From Subtercola sp. Z020 (GTDB lineage: Bacteria; Actinomycetota; Actinomycetes; Actinomycetales; Microbacteriaceae), in assembly GCF_002931235.1 (NCBI RefSeq), contig NZ_PSTT01000105.1, positions 1 to 51,867 on the forward strand: 51,867 bases of DNA, given 5' to 3'. Position numbers and translations under genes: made by a program. The notes beneath the pieces are model-generated. The model was not told the DNA's origin. It did no database searches and saw only the letters and a list, made by a program, of their open reading frames with translations. Every line of letters starts with the position of its first letter. Positions within the stretch are counted from its first letter, which is position 1. Below are positions 1 through 10,066 of the stretch, piece after piece.

Positions 1-9
1 GGGCGGGAC

Positions 10-369
10 GTGGCGAGCCCCGTTCCGCTGGTGCTCGGCGGTGCGGCCTTCGTCGTGAGCCTCGTGCTGGCTCTTGTCGAGGTGGCGGATGCCAGGGCAT
101 CCGATCTCGGATTCGTGACGCTGCCCGTGATCGAGCCGCGCCTCTGGTGGGTGGCCCTGCTCGGGTATGTGTTCACGCCGATCGTAGTGATCGTCGCCGC
201 GGGGCTCGACCGGCTGTGGCAGCGCTCCGGCCTTCGCGACCGGTACTTCACGCCCAAGCCGCTCTACGGCAGGGTGCTGCGGCTGCTCACCTGGGCCGGC
301 CTCGTGCTCGCGCTGTGGCACGTCGTGAACCTGGCGGCGGCTCTCTCCGACCTCTGGAGCAACCCGTGA
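10..369 (+). CDS. Small three-TM membrane protein, first gene of the vWA/tubulin-like locus
   Basis: Protein of 119 aa with three hydrophobic segments at about residues 5-25, 45-66 and 88-112, so probably integral to the membrane. I do not recognise a family. The GTG at 10 is the first in-frame start visible, but the window begins nine bases earlier, so the true start could lie upstream. Its TGA overlaps the ATG of the vWA gene (bases 367-371), which implies translational coupling and a shared transcript. The context suggests a membrane subunit or small partner of the vWA protein; that is inference from position only. Confidence 0.7.
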   Translation: MASPVPLVLGGAAFVVSLVLALVEVADARASDLGFVTLPVIEPRLWWVALLGYVFTPIVVIVAAGLDRLWQRSGLRDRYFTPKPLYGRVLRLLTWAGLVLALWHVVNLAAALSDLWSNP

Positions 370-3194
370 TGCGCCGCATGCTCGGCATAGCGCTCAGCGC
401 CCTGCTCGCCATCGGCGGGGCGGCGACACTGGGTGGCGCTGCAGCTGCGCCGGCAGCCAGCCTCCCCGCAGTGTCGGCGGCTGCGGCCGCGGGCGACACG
501 GCCCTCGACAGCACCGGCCAGGCGGCGATCGACGACGTGCGACGCTGCATCGCCTCGAACAAGCAGCTCAACGTCTTCTACCTGATCGATGCTTCGGGCA
601 GCCTGTTCGAGTCGTCGGAGGGCGACAACGCGACCGATCCTGATTTCGTGCGCGCCGACATCCTGGGCAACAGCCTGCGGCAGCTCGCCGGGCTCGGCAA
701 CGGTGTGCAGGTGAACTACAGCGCGGGCTTCTTCGGCTCGACCTACAAGCCCGCGGCCGGCTGGTCGACGGTGACCACGGAGACCGCCGACGCGGCCGCC
801 GGGTCGCTGGCCCAGAGCATCCGGGACCAGCCCTCGCTGAACAACACGGACTGGTCGGCCGGTATCGCCGGTGCCCAGGCGGCGCTGGCCAGCCAGCACG
901 CCGCCAACAACGGCTGCCAGATGATGGTCTGGCTGACCGATGGCGCGCTCGACCTCGGTGGCAGCGACGCCGACAATGCAGCGGCGATCAACACGCTCTG
1001 CGGCAACGCGATCGACGGGTCGAGCCAGCCGGCCGAGGGGCTCGGGGCTTTCAACACCCTGCGCCAGAACGGCGTCGTCGTGGTCGGCGTTCTGCTGTCG
1101 GTGCATCCCGAGCAGAGTGGGGCGGCCGACCGCCAGTACATGAGGCCGCTGGTCGAGTCGTCGGGCCAGGTCAACGGCACAGCTGTGACCTGTGGGCAGT
1201 CCCCGCCGCCGAGCTCGTCGGTGAACGGTGCCCTGGTCGAGGCGAACGACCCGAGCCAGTTGGCCGTGGTGTTCGCGCAGCTGAGCGTGCTGATCAACGG
1301 GGGGTACCCGCATCCGTTCGACGCAGACGGCGGCTTCCAGGTCGACCCGGGGGTCGCGAGCTTCACCGTCATCACCTCGGACTCGGCGTGGGTGCTCACG
1401 CCGCCCGAGGGGTCGGCGCTGGCAGCCATCTCGGGCTCGGCCGCCTCAGCCGACGCGGCGGTCACGACCACGGGCGGGGCGATCCAGATCGACGTCGACG
1501 TCTCCCGTTCGGATCTCGAGGGGCGGTGGATGCTCGCCACTCCGGGAGGCGGAGACCGCCAGCTCTACTACTACAGCGGCCTCACGATCACTCCGGCGCC
1601 GGCGAACCAGCTCGTGGCGGGCCTGGCGGGCACCGTGGGCGGGCAGCTCGCCTCGACCAGCGGGCGAGCCCTCGACCTCGGCGACTACGCACAGCCGCTC
1701 GAGGTGGCCGTCTCGAAGGTTCCCGCCGACGGTTCTGCTGTGCAGTCGATCGGCACCGTCGCCGTCGCAGCGGATGGCTCGTTCAGCCTGCCGTACACGC
1801 CGGGCGCCGACGACGGCGGAGCGGTGAACCTCGAGTACACGATCGACCCGCTCACGACGGCGGCGAACGGGATCGGGCTCGCGCCGGTGAGCGCCCAGCA
1901 GCAGGTGGTCGTCACGATTCCGGCCAACTACCCGTCGGTGACCCCGTCGGCGCTGGCACTCGGAACGCTCGAGGGCGCCAAGGGCAGCGCGACCGGAACG
2001 CTGACGCTGACGGCGCCCGCCGACGGCTCCGCCGGAAGGGTGTGCTTCCCGAAGGGAGCGACGCCGACGGTCGTGACCGACCCGGCGAACCGCACAGACT
2101 CGTGGCAGTGGAGCAGTTCGGCAGCTCTGACCGACGGGTGCGTTGCGCTCGCGCCGGGGCAGAGCGTCGGCGTCGAGCTGGCGGCCTCGAATGCCGTGGC
2201 GGCCAACAGTTCGGTGACGGCGACGCTGCCGGTGACGCTCACGAGCGCCGCAGGGGAGAGCCTGCCGCAGACGGTGACCGTGTCGTTCGAGACGACCCGG
2301 CCGGTGAATGCCGCGGCGTTCAACCTGCTGGTGCTGGTTCTCGTGCTGCTGGGGCTCGCGATCGCGGTGCTGCTGCTCTGGCTGATGAACCTTCTGACGT
2401 CGGGTATCGCGCACGGGCGGCAGCTGCTGCGCGCGTCGTTCCCGGTGACGGTCGACGGTGAGCACGGTGTGGTGGGTGCGCGAGGCGTCGACCTGATGGC
2501 GGCGTCGCTCGACGACTTCAGGTACCAGGCGCCGCTCGAGACGGTGAAGACGCACGTCGACCCGGAGCTCGGGGGGCTGCGCACGCATGCGGGGCTGTTC
2601 CAGGTGCGGTACGAGATCACGGCGCCGGCGGGGTGGCGGGTGTTCACAGCGCTGGGTGCCGGGCGTGTGGCGGGCGGCGGTGCGCTCGCGGGCGCGGGGC
2701 GCGCTTCGGGCGGGCTCGGTGCGCGACGCCGGCGGCTCGTCGAAGCGGGGCACGTGGCCCCGATGCCCGAGCAGCTGAACCGGCTGTGGGCCGTCGTCGT
2801 TCGCGAGAACGACCTCGCCGCCGGTGAGCCGGGCAGCGCCATCCCCGGCCGGCTCGTGGTCTACAAGCGCAACGAGCCGAACCGGGCCGACCAGTTCGTC
2901 GACCGGATGCTCGACATCACCCGGGACCAGGCGATCTGGCCGCGACTGGCCCGCGCGCGGGCGCTGCTGATCGAGGAGCGCGCCGCGACCGGCGCGGAAC
3001 GGGCATCCGGAGACCGCCCGACCGTGACGACGCCGAGCGGGCCGGCGCCCTCGCAACGGGGTGGTGACCGGGTCGCGCCCTCGTCTGCGCCGTCATCTGC
3101 ACCGCCGCCCGTCACCCGCTCGCCCGGGAGCCTGCCGCCGCCTCCGCCACCCCGCGGCGCCGGCGATGCGCCGCCCCCGGCGCCCCGCCGCTGA
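369..3194 (+). CDS. Secreted, membrane-anchored von Willebrand factor A domain protein
   Basis: 941-aa protein. Residues 1-40 form a signal-peptide-like N-terminus (MRRM, a hydrophobic core, then Ala-rich). A vWA domain follows, with the MIDAS metal-site motif DASGS at residues 74-78, an NNTD stretch near 160 and WLTDG near 188. The middle (about 330-640) is Ser/Thr/Gly-rich and beta-like. A single strong TM segment lies near 650-675, then a basic, probably cytoplasmic tail of about 260 residues ending in a Pro-rich stretch. The start is the ATG overlapping the stop of the preceding gene; in-frame sequence upstream of 369 is antisense to that gene's reading and was not used. The vWA domain probably binds a protein partner outside the cell while the tail faces the tubulin-like protein encoded next. 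vWA identity is clear; the partner is unknown. Confidence 0.85.
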   Translation: MRRMLGIALSALLAIGGAATLGGAAAAPAASLPAVSAAAAAGDTALDSTGQAAIDDVRRCIASNKQLNVFYLIDASGSLFESSEGDNATDPDFVRADILGNSLRQLAGLGNGVQVNYSAGFFGSTYKPAAGWSTVTTETADAAAGSLAQSIRDQPSLNNTDWSAGIAGAQAALASQHAANNGCQMMVWLTDGALDLGGSDADNAAAINTLCGNAIDGSSQPAEGLGAFNTLRQNGVVVVGVLLSVHPEQSGAADRQYMRPLVESSGQVNGTAVTCGQSPPPSSSVNGALVEANDPSQLAVVFAQLSVLINGGYPHPFDADGGFQVDPGVASFTVITSDSAWVLTPPEGSALAAISGSAASADAAVTTTGGAIQIDVDVSRSDLEGRWMLATPGGGDRQLYYYSGLTITPAPANQLVAGLAGTVGGQLASTSGRALDLGDYAQPLEVAVSKVPADGSAVQSIGTVAVAADGSFSLPYTPGADDGGAVNLEYTIDPLTTAANGIGLAPVSAQQQVVVTIPANYPSVTPSALALGTLEGAKGSATGTLTLTAPADGSAGRVCFPKGATPTVVTDPANRTDSWQWSSSAALTDGCVALAPGQSVGVELAASNAVAANSSVTATLPVTLTSAAGESLPQTVTVSFETTRPVNAAAFNLLVLVLVLLGLAIAVLLLWLMNLLTSGIAHGRQLLRASFPVTVDGEHGVVGARGVDLMAASLDDFRYQAPLETVKTHVDPELGGLRTHAGLFQVRYEITAPAGWRVFTALGAGRVAGGGALAGAGRASGGLGARRRRLVEAGHVAPMPEQLNRLWAVVVRENDLAAGEPGSAIPGRLVVYKRNEPNRADQFVDRMLDITRDQAIWPRLARARALLIEERAATGAERASGDRPTVTTPSGPAPSQRGGDRVAPSSAPSSAPPPVTRSPGSLPPPPPPRGAGDAPPPAPRR

Positions 3195-3241
3195 CCCGGC
3201 CCTCGACCTCACAGACCCGACCACCTGCCCAGGAGGCACAC

Positions 3242-6200
3242 ATGCTCAGACCGTTTCTCATCATCGGCGTCGGCGGTTCCGGCGGAAAGACCCTGCGCGG
3301 GCTCCGGCACGCACTCGAACTGCGCCTCCAGCAGGCCGGCTGGCAGGAGGGCCTGCCCGCCGCGTGGCAGATGCTGCACTTCGACACCCCGATCGCGCAG
3401 GACGGCGCGGACTACCCGCAGCCCTTCATGCCGCCGCAGAACTACAAGGGGCTCGTGACGGGCGGTGGAGCCTACGAGAGCGTCTTCGGCGGCATCGTGC
3501 ACGGCAAGAAGATCGCCAATCAGGCGATGGACGACGTCGTTCGCCAGCTTCCCGACCCCAAGAGGGTTCCGGTCGACGTGACGAAGGGCGCGGGCCAGTT
3601 CCGCGCCGTGGGGCGAGCCGTCGCACTCTCGAAGCTCTCCGACATCGCGAAGGCCGCCTCCGAGGCGATCAACACGATGAGCGACGCTAAGGCGCTCGGG
3701 CAGCTGCGCACTCTCGGTGATGTGCTGAAGGCGAAGAGCGACGGCGGCGTGACGCCGAACCCCACGGTCATCGTGGTCTCCTCCATCGCGGGCGGCTCCG
3801 GTGCCGGCCAGTACATCGATGTCATCGAGGCGATCAAGGCGACCGCCAAGACGCAGCCCTGGGCGTACCAGTTCTTCAGCCTGCTCTTCGCGCCCGACGT
3901 GTTCGACCAGATCAAGGGCAGCGGCGGCATCCCGAGCAACGCGCTTGCCACCGTTGCAGAGACGATGAACGGCTTCTGGACGACGAACCCCTCGCAGTCG
4001 ACCATCGAGCTCTTCAAGAGCAAGGGCCTGACTCCCTCGTACGGCGGTGCGCGCGACAAAGTCGGCGGTGCGTACCCGTTCATCATCGGTCGCCAGAACT
4101 CGAAGATCTCGTTCGACAACCAGGGTGAGGTGTACTCGGCGCTCGCGACGAGTGTCGCGGCCTGGATGACCGACGACAAGGTGCAGGGCGACATCGACGA
4201 GTACGCCACCGGCAACTGGACGGCGAACGTCGGCGCGAACAAGCTCAGCGACGAGTCCCGGTTGATGCGGCCGATCGACCAGTCGCCGCCGTTCTCCTCG
4301 CTCGGCTTCGGCCGGGTGACGCTCGGGCGCGAGAAGTTCCTCGACTACGCCGCCGAACGCTTCGCCCGATCATCCGTCGACCGGATGCTGCACTGGCACG
4401 CCGAGAGCGACCCCCTCTTCAAGGAACGCACCCGCGAGGAGTGGATCGCCCTGAAGGCCTCGTGGGCCCTCACCGGGTTCATCAGCGCGGCCGGTCTCGA
4501 CGAAGAGACCGAGGAGCGCAACGACGTGACCGACGCGCTGCGGGATGCACCGGCCCAGCAGCTGCTGCAGCTCGCCTTCGAGAAAGACGTGCTCGACTCG
4601 GCCGGTGCCGAGAGTTCGCTCGACCGCACCGGGGGGCTCGACATCTCGATCTGGCAGGAACGCCTGATCGCCGAGCACCGCGACAGGGTCGGGCGCTACC
4701 TCGACCGCGACACGGCCAATCGGCAGGCGAAGCTGAACGAGTGGATCGCGACGCAGCCCGACCATATTCTCGCCACCGTCGAGCAGGCGATCGCCGAGCA
4801 CGGCCTGCCGGTCGCCGTAGAGGTTCTGAACCGCACCGGCCGCGTGCTGAAGAGCGCGGGGGAGTCCCTGCGGCAGGAGGCCGAGCAGCGGCGCGGCTGG
4901 GTGGCGCAACTCGACGGGTACATCCACAGTGAGCTGAGCCAGGCGCCGAGCCAGAACTCGATCCGGCCCGAGCAGGATCCCGTTCAGACCGCTGTGCAGC
5001 GTGTCGGCCAAGCGTTCGAGTGGGAGTCGGAGGCCCGGCTGCGCGAGAGCACGGCGGCCCTGCTGCACGAGTTGCAGCGTGACTTCCTCGATCCGCTCCG
5101 CAGTCACCTGGCGAGCAGTCTCGCCGCTCTGCAGTCGCGGGTCTCCGAGCAGAACCACTCCGACGGCCGCGTCAACGAGTACGAGTTCTGGCCACGCCAA
5201 GACGACCAGACCGTGCCGCGCAAGTACGCGCCGGCGCCGAACGAACGGTTGCTGGTCGAGGTCGCCGAATACCCGCGGGAGTTCGAATCCCTCGTCTCCT
5301 CCGCCGCGAACGGCGTGCAGTTCGGCGACGCGATGCCGCAGGTGATGGGCACGATCCTGCTCGGCACGATCGGCGACGAGACGGTCACCGATGCGAACCA
5401 GCGCTGGCGACTCATCCAGAGCACCCGCTCGTGGAAGCCGGTGGTGACCGCCGAGGCGACCCACGTGGTGTCCGCACCCCAGCTGCCCCGGTTCACCTTC
5501 GCCGACCAGCCCGAGGTCTACGTCGAGCGCGCCCGCATCTGGATGCTGCGCCAGGGCACGGCCTTCCAGAGCTACATCACCGAAGACCTGCGCACCTACT
5601 TCGACGAGCAGCACGTCGACCCGTCGCTGTTCAAGCGCCGGAAGGACAAGTTCACCGAGCAGCTGCGGGCGGCCCTCGGGTCGAGCGAGCCGCTGGTCAA
5701 ACTGAACCCCGCGCTGCTCAGCGAGGTGCACGGCAAGTCGGTCGGTGAGGGCACGCGGCTGGTGTTCAGCTCGATCCCCTTCGAAGCGGGAACCGAGATG
5801 TACGAGGTGACGAAGCACGCCCTCGTCACACAGGGCGTGTGGGACGACACCGTCTCGAAGGGCTGGTTCCAGGATGCCCGGGTCGACGGCATCGAGATCT
5901 TCGCCATGTCGGGCTTCCCCTACCAGCCGTTCGTCATGGACTCGGTGATGGAGCCCATCGCCCGGGGCTGGCTCGCCGAGTCGAACAACGTGAACTCGCG
6001 CGCCGCCTTCTGGAAGTGGAAGCGCTCGCGACTGCTGGCCGAAGCCGTGCCGGCCGACCCCGAGGTGATCGAGTCGATCATCCGCGGCTGGTACGTGGCG
6101 AAGGCGCTCGGCCAGCTGGCCGTCGACACGAGCGACGACGCCCGCGGGCCCGCCCTCAGCGTGTGGGACGCCGAGCACCGCTCGTACGCCTCGTTCCCGC

Positions 6201-6655
6201 ATCCGCTGCTCTACCCCGGCATCGCCCCCTCGAACGACTACCCGGGCATCGTGCTCGAGTCGCTGATCGTTGCGATGGCGCTGATCAGCTCGCAGGCCTC
6301 GCTGCAGCCGCTCTACGCGTACCACGCGCTGATGGAGCTCGGCGGGGCGCCGGGGCAACTGTCGCGCCCGCTCTCGGAGTGGATCCGGTCGGGCGAGCTC
6401 GGCGGAGGCGCACCGGTTCCCGATGCCGAACGGGCCGGGGGAGCATCCGCCCCCCTCGCCGCTCGCCAGAGCGCACTGCAGACCTTCCTCGAGAGCGAGC
6501 TCGACGACTTCCGTGCCGAGATCGTGACGCAGGATGCCCGCACCAGCGTCTACAACTACCCGGTGAGCTGGGAGATCCGCGACCTGGTCACCCGCGTGCT
6601 GGGCGATCTGCGTGACGGGGTCGTCGAGATCAAGGCCGCGAAGTCGGGTATCTAG
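3242..6655 (+). CDS. Tubulin/FtsZ-superfamily-like protein (Tubulin_2 type)
   Basis: 1137-aa protein. The N-terminus carries a glycine-rich nucleotide-binding loop (LIIGVGGSGGKT, residues about 6-17), followed by a conserved-looking HFDT element and then AGGSGAGQ at residues 183-190. That last motif matches the position and form of the tubulin/FtsZ signature loop (GGGTGSG-like). This points to the large tubulin-like family recorded in Pfam as Tubulin_2; FtsZ is about 400 aa, so some 700 residues here are additional and I do not recognise them. A strong Shine-Dalgarno (AGGAGG, 3231-3236) precedes the ATG. The stop shares a base with the GTG of the next gene. Nucleotide binding is a family inference; polymerisation is not shown by the sequence. 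Confidence 0.75.
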   Translation: MLRPFLIIGVGGSGGKTLRGLRHALELRLQQAGWQEGLPAAWQMLHFDTPIAQDGADYPQPFMPPQNYKGLVTGGGAYESVFGGIVHGKKIANQAMDDVVRQLPDPKRVPVDVTKGAGQFRAVGRAVALSKLSDIAKAASEAINTMSDAKALGQLRTLGDVLKAKSDGGVTPNPTVIVVSSIAGGSGAGQYIDVIEAIKATAKTQPWAYQFFSLLFAPDVFDQIKGSGGIPSNALATVAETMNGFWTTNPSQSTIELFKSKGLTPSYGGARDKVGGAYPFIIGRQNSKISFDNQGEVYSALATSVAAWMTDDKVQGDIDEYATGNWTANVGANKLSDESRLMRPIDQSPPFSSLGFGRVTLGREKFLDYAAERFARSSVDRMLHWHAESDPLFKERTREEWIALKASWALTGFISAAGLDEETEERNDVTDALRDAPAQQLLQLAFEKDVLDSAGAESSLDRTGGLDISIWQERLIAEHRDRVGRYLDRDTANRQAKLNEWIATQPDHILATVEQAIAEHGLPVAVEVLNRTGRVLKSAGESLRQEAEQRRGWVAQLDGYIHSELSQAPSQNSIRPEQDPVQTAVQRVGQAFEWESEARLRESTAALLHELQRDFLDPLRSHLASSLAALQSRVSEQNHSDGRVNEYEFWPRQDDQTVPRKYAPAPNERLLVEVAEYPREFESLVSSAANGVQFGDAMPQVMGTILLGTIGDETVTDANQRWRLIQSTRSWKPVVTAEATHVVSAPQLPRFTFADQPEVYVERARIWMLRQGTAFQSYITEDLRTYFDEQHVDPSLFKRRKDKFTEQLRAALGSSEPLVKLNPALLSEVHGKSVGEGTRLVFSSIPFEAGTEMYEVTKHALVTQGVWDDTVSKGWFQDARVDGIEIFAMSGFPYQPFVMDSVMEPIARGWLAESNNVNSRAAFWKWKRSRLLAEAVPADPEVIESIIRGWYVAKALGQLAVDTSDDARGPALSVWDAEHRSYASFPHPLLYPGIAPSNDYPGIVLESLIVAMALISSQASLQPLYAYHALMELGGAPGQLSRPLSEWIRSGELGGGAPVPDAERAGGASAPLAARQSALQTFLESELDDFRAEIVTQDARTSVYNYPVSWEIRDLVTRVLGDLRDGVVEIKAAKSGI

Positions 6656-9600
6656 TGGCAGCTCAGGGAATGTGGCCGAACGGCGCGGTGAGCATCGTGC
6701 TGCTGCCGAGCGGCGAGCAGGGTGCGGCGCTGTTCGACCTCGCCCGCGACTGGGTCGGGCTCTCTCTGCTCGCTCCGGCCCTCTTCGTGCGGCCCGAGCG
6801 GGTCAGCATGCTGCCCGACAGCCCGCCCAGCGTGCGCGCGTGGGTGATCGGTGTCGACGGCAATCGTGAGGTGCAGCAGATCGATGTCGACCTCTTCGAA
6901 GCCCTGGCCCGGGAATCGCTGTCGCTCGTGCGGCTGATCAAGGTGCGTTCCGCCTCGCCGAGCCGCGAGAACGACGAACTGCAGGATGCGATCGGGCAGA
7001 GCGTCAGCGACTACATCTCCCTCTCGCTGCCCTCGGTGAACCCGGAATACTCGCACCTCGCGGCCAGAACGTCGCTGATGAAGGTGAGCCTGATCGCGGC
7101 GCCCACCGAGTTCCAACTGCGCGAACGAGTCGAGTGGGCAGAGAACGACCAGGGTGTGACGCTCGTGGCGTCGCCCGAAGACCGGTCGAGCCCGTGGGCC
7201 GGTGACGCCTTCGTGCGCGACAACGCGCGGTTCGTCGGCTTCACCCTGATGCACATCGCGACGGTCGGCGGGCTCTGGAACGGCGTGCCGACCGGGTCGC
7301 TCGAACTGATGCAGTCGTCGGCTCCCTCGGGCGGAATCTGGATGCCTCGGGTCTTCGTCAACGGCGTGATGACCGACGGTCTCGCCCGACGTGTGGCGGC
7401 GCAGGTGCTCGACCAGGCGTCAGACCCGCACTCGGCGCTGATCGACCCGTCGCGTGGGGTGCCCGCGGAGGGCACGAGCGCGATCCCCGACGAGCGCATC
7501 GACGACTACGTCGGAGCGATGGTGGATGCCGCGTTCCAGCTCGACGACAAGAAGCTCGCCTACCGCGCGCCCGCGTCGATCGGCTCGCTCGCCAAACCGC
7601 GCGTCGGGGCCTTCCGCCAACTCGGGCTCTTTCTCGCCTTCGCGGCGGAGAAGATCCTCTGGATGCCGTACTGGTTCGTCGCGTTCTTCCGCGACGGCTT
7701 CGCCGCTGCGGTGCAGCGACTGTTCCAGGGCGCCAAGGGGCGACTCGAGGTGGGCGCGGCGACGCGGGTCGACGCGCGCGACCGGATGCTGCTGGCGGCC
7801 CGCTCTGCGCTCGTCGAGGCCGAGGCGACCGCCCAGGAGACCCTGCGCTCACCGGCAGCCGCGAGTGCCCTCCGTTCGACCCCCCGCCTCTGGACGGGGC
7901 TCCGCGAACTCGTCTTCGGCTCGCTCGACGGCAGCGCAGACCTCGAAGACCGCGGGTTCACGCCCATCGAAGACAAGACGCCGGTCTTCGGGCGGGTCAG
8001 CGACGTGCTGCCCGACTCCACGGATGTGTGGCAGTTCCCGGCGTCACCGGTTCCGCCCGGGTTCCCGGCCAGCGTCGGGTCGCAGAACCTGCACGAGGGT
8101 ACAGAGCTCCGCGAGAAGCTCGGGCGGGCGATGCACGAGACGCGGGTGCTCGCCGAGAAGGCCGACTCCGACTACGACGACGCGCAGGCGGAATACGTCG
8201 CGGCATCCGCCCGACACGAGACGCTGCGAGAGTACCTGCTCGCACAGGGCGCGATCGCGCCAGAGGGGGGTGCCGGGGGTGACGGCGGTGCCGGAGGTGC
8301 GCCCACGGTGTTGGTGCCCGATGCGTCGCTCGCGGCATCCCTTTCAGAGAACCTGTCGTCGTCACCCGGAGCGGTCTCGGAGTCGGCGGTCGACGATCCC
8401 TTCGCGTCGCTTCGACCGTATCTCGCCGAGTTCCTGGCCCTGCCGGCCCGCCTGCAGGCGCTCGAGCTCGCGGGCTCGACCCTGCGCGACACGCAGAACC
8501 AGCTGGCGGAGCGACTCACCACCTACCGCGCGGCACTCGACTCGTTCGAGACCTGGCTCAGCCAGCGCGAGCGGTCGTTCCTCTGGCAGATGCTCGCCCG
8601 CATGAACCGGGCCCGTGACACGGCCCGCTCCGACCTCGACGGGTTCACCCGGCGCATCTCGGCCACCGAGCTGCCCGAAGACGGCACGCTCGTCAGGCTG
8701 CGCCAGACCTTCCACGGGCGGGTACTCACGTCGACGTCGATTCTGCTGCTGATCGCGCTGGTGGCGGTTCTGCTGCCTCGCGCCGTGCAGATTGTGCGCG
8801 ACTGGCGGTTCTATCCAGACGATTGGATGATCGTCACCTGCGTTGTCGTGCTGATCGTCATATTCCTTCTGGGCTATCTGGCGAGCTACTACCGCGGCTG
8901 GTCGGAGTTCGACCGAACCGTGAGCGAGACGATCGACGAGCTGCACCAACTCGGCCGGGCGACGACCCAGGTGCGGAGCGAGCTGCACCGCCTGTCGAGC
9001 CTGCACACGCAGAGCATGGACTGGCTCGAACTGCTCGCGGTCTCGCTGTACCGGCCGTGGGCGGTGCGGCCGGCCTGGCTCGACTCGGGGCTGAGTTCGC
9101 TCGACACCCTGTCGATGCCGTTCGCGATGCAGGTGGCGCAGGCCTACGAAGGCACCTCGTCGGAGTCGATCCGGCTGCAGCACGCCGCGGCCCGCAGCCT
9201 CGTGCGTGTGGGGTGGCGCGCCCGCGCGTTCGAAGAGATGCTCACGGCGATCGGCGCCCGCCTCGGCCTCTCTGCCGAGCAGCTCGGGCTCGACGCCCTC
9301 GACCACGACCTGCCGCACGCCTCGAACAACTCGCGGCGCATCGTGCGCGACAACATGACCGACGACGTGCTGCTCGAGTCGGTTGCACGCCTGCACCTCG
9401 GCGAGCTCATCCAGGCGGTGCAGAGCGGGGCGCTCTACGAGTCGAAGCCGCGCGTGCGCCGCATGGTCTCCGACCCGCTCGCTGCGCTGCAGGCGGATGC
9501 CGCGGGAATCGACCGGGGAGTCGAAGACCTCGAATGGGGAGCGTTCCTCACCGGGGCCCTCGGCGAGGAGAGCGACCCGATCACGCCGCTCAGCGCCCTC

Positions 9601-9993
9601 GGCATCGCGCCGTTCGAGCTGCAGGACGGGCACCACATCGAGCCCTCGACCTACATCCTCGGGCCCGCCCGCATTGCGTCGTCGCTCGCGTCGCGCCCAC
9701 GGGTGCACGTGTCGTCGTACAGCGACGCGGTCGCTCGGCCGCTCGATGTCGTGCTGCGGGTGGACCTCGCGGGGCCGCTGCCGCTCGGGGCGGTGCACCT
9801 GTGGGGCGACAGCCGCAGGCGGCATCCGCAGCTCGCGCCGCAGCCCGGTGCCGGTGGCGCTGCCGCTTCTGCGTGGGTTGACGGAGGTGCGGGCGCTGGC
9901 GCTTTCTCGCCGCGCTGCCCGCGCTGCGGCAAGACGACGTGCCCCGGCGCGGCATCCGGTCGGGCATCCGACTGCGTCAACTCGGGAATCTAG
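6655..9993 (+). CDS. Large membrane protein of unknown function, fourth gene of the locus
   Basis: 1112-aa protein starting at a GTG that overlaps the TAG of the tubulin-like gene by one base. A long N-terminal soluble region (about 1-320) is followed by a hydrophobic amphipathic stretch near 320-350, a charged region with a Gly-rich loop near 540-555, and two clear TM helices at about 691-711 and 724-746. The C-terminus has CPRCGKTTC near residue 1089, half of a zinc-ribbon-like knuckle, plus one further Cys near the end. The protein matches nothing I recognise. Tight coupling suggests that it forms a membrane complex with the tubulin-like and vWA proteins. Confidence 0.7.
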   Translation: MAAQGMWPNGAVSIVLLPSGEQGAALFDLARDWVGLSLLAPALFVRPERVSMLPDSPPSVRAWVIGVDGNREVQQIDVDLFEALARESLSLVRLIKVRSASPSRENDELQDAIGQSVSDYISLSLPSVNPEYSHLAARTSLMKVSLIAAPTEFQLRERVEWAENDQGVTLVASPEDRSSPWAGDAFVRDNARFVGFTLMHIATVGGLWNGVPTGSLELMQSSAPSGGIWMPRVFVNGVMTDGLARRVAAQVLDQASDPHSALIDPSRGVPAEGTSAIPDERIDDYVGAMVDAAFQLDDKKLAYRAPASIGSLAKPRVGAFRQLGLFLAFAAEKILWMPYWFVAFFRDGFAAAVQRLFQGAKGRLEVGAATRVDARDRMLLAARSALVEAEATAQETLRSPAAASALRSTPRLWTGLRELVFGSLDGSADLEDRGFTPIEDKTPVFGRVSDVLPDSTDVWQFPASPVPPGFPASVGSQNLHEGTELREKLGRAMHETRVLAEKADSDYDDAQAEYVAASARHETLREYLLAQGAIAPEGGAGGDGGAGGAPTVLVPDASLAASLSENLSSSPGAVSESAVDDPFASLRPYLAEFLALPARLQALELAGSTLRDTQNQLAERLTTYRAALDSFETWLSQRERSFLWQMLARMNRARDTARSDLDGFTRRISATELPEDGTLVRLRQTFHGRVLTSTSILLLIALVAVLLPRAVQIVRDWRFYPDDWMIVTCVVVLIVIFLLGYLASYYRGWSEFDRTVSETIDELHQLGRATTQVRSELHRLSSLHTQSMDWLELLAVSLYRPWAVRPAWLDSGLSSLDTLSMPFAMQVAQAYEGTSSESIRLQHAAARSLVRVGWRARAFEEMLTAIGARLGLSAEQLGLDALDHDLPHASNNSRRIVRDNMTDDVLLESVARLHLGELIQAVQSGALYESKPRVRRMVSDPLAALQADAAGIDRGVEDLEWGAFLTGALGEESDPITPLSALGIAPFELQDGHHIEPSTYILGPARIASSLASRPRVHVSSYSDAVARPLDVVLRVDLAGPLPLGAVHLWGDSRRRHPQLAPQPGAGGAAASAWVDGGAGAGAFSPRCPRCGKTTCPGAASGRASDCVNSGI

Positions 9994-10034
9994 CCCCGGG
10001 TCGCCGCCTGTCCCGGGCGGTTCCCGTGACTCGC

Positions 10035-10040
10035 TAGGCT
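10035..10040 (+). promoter_or_regulatory. Probable -10 element for the MOSC gene
   Basis: TAGGCT lies 26 bases before the ATG at 10067. A GGAGGAGG Shine-Dalgarno lies in between, so this transcript would have a short conventional leader. Confidence 0.4.
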
Positions 10041-10066
10041 GGTGCGAACATCTGGAGGAGGTGCGT

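Noticed and set aside
264-3115. Long open frames antisense to the vWA gene
   Set aside because: They are Arg/His-rich shadow frames typical of high-GC DNA, without motifs or start signals.
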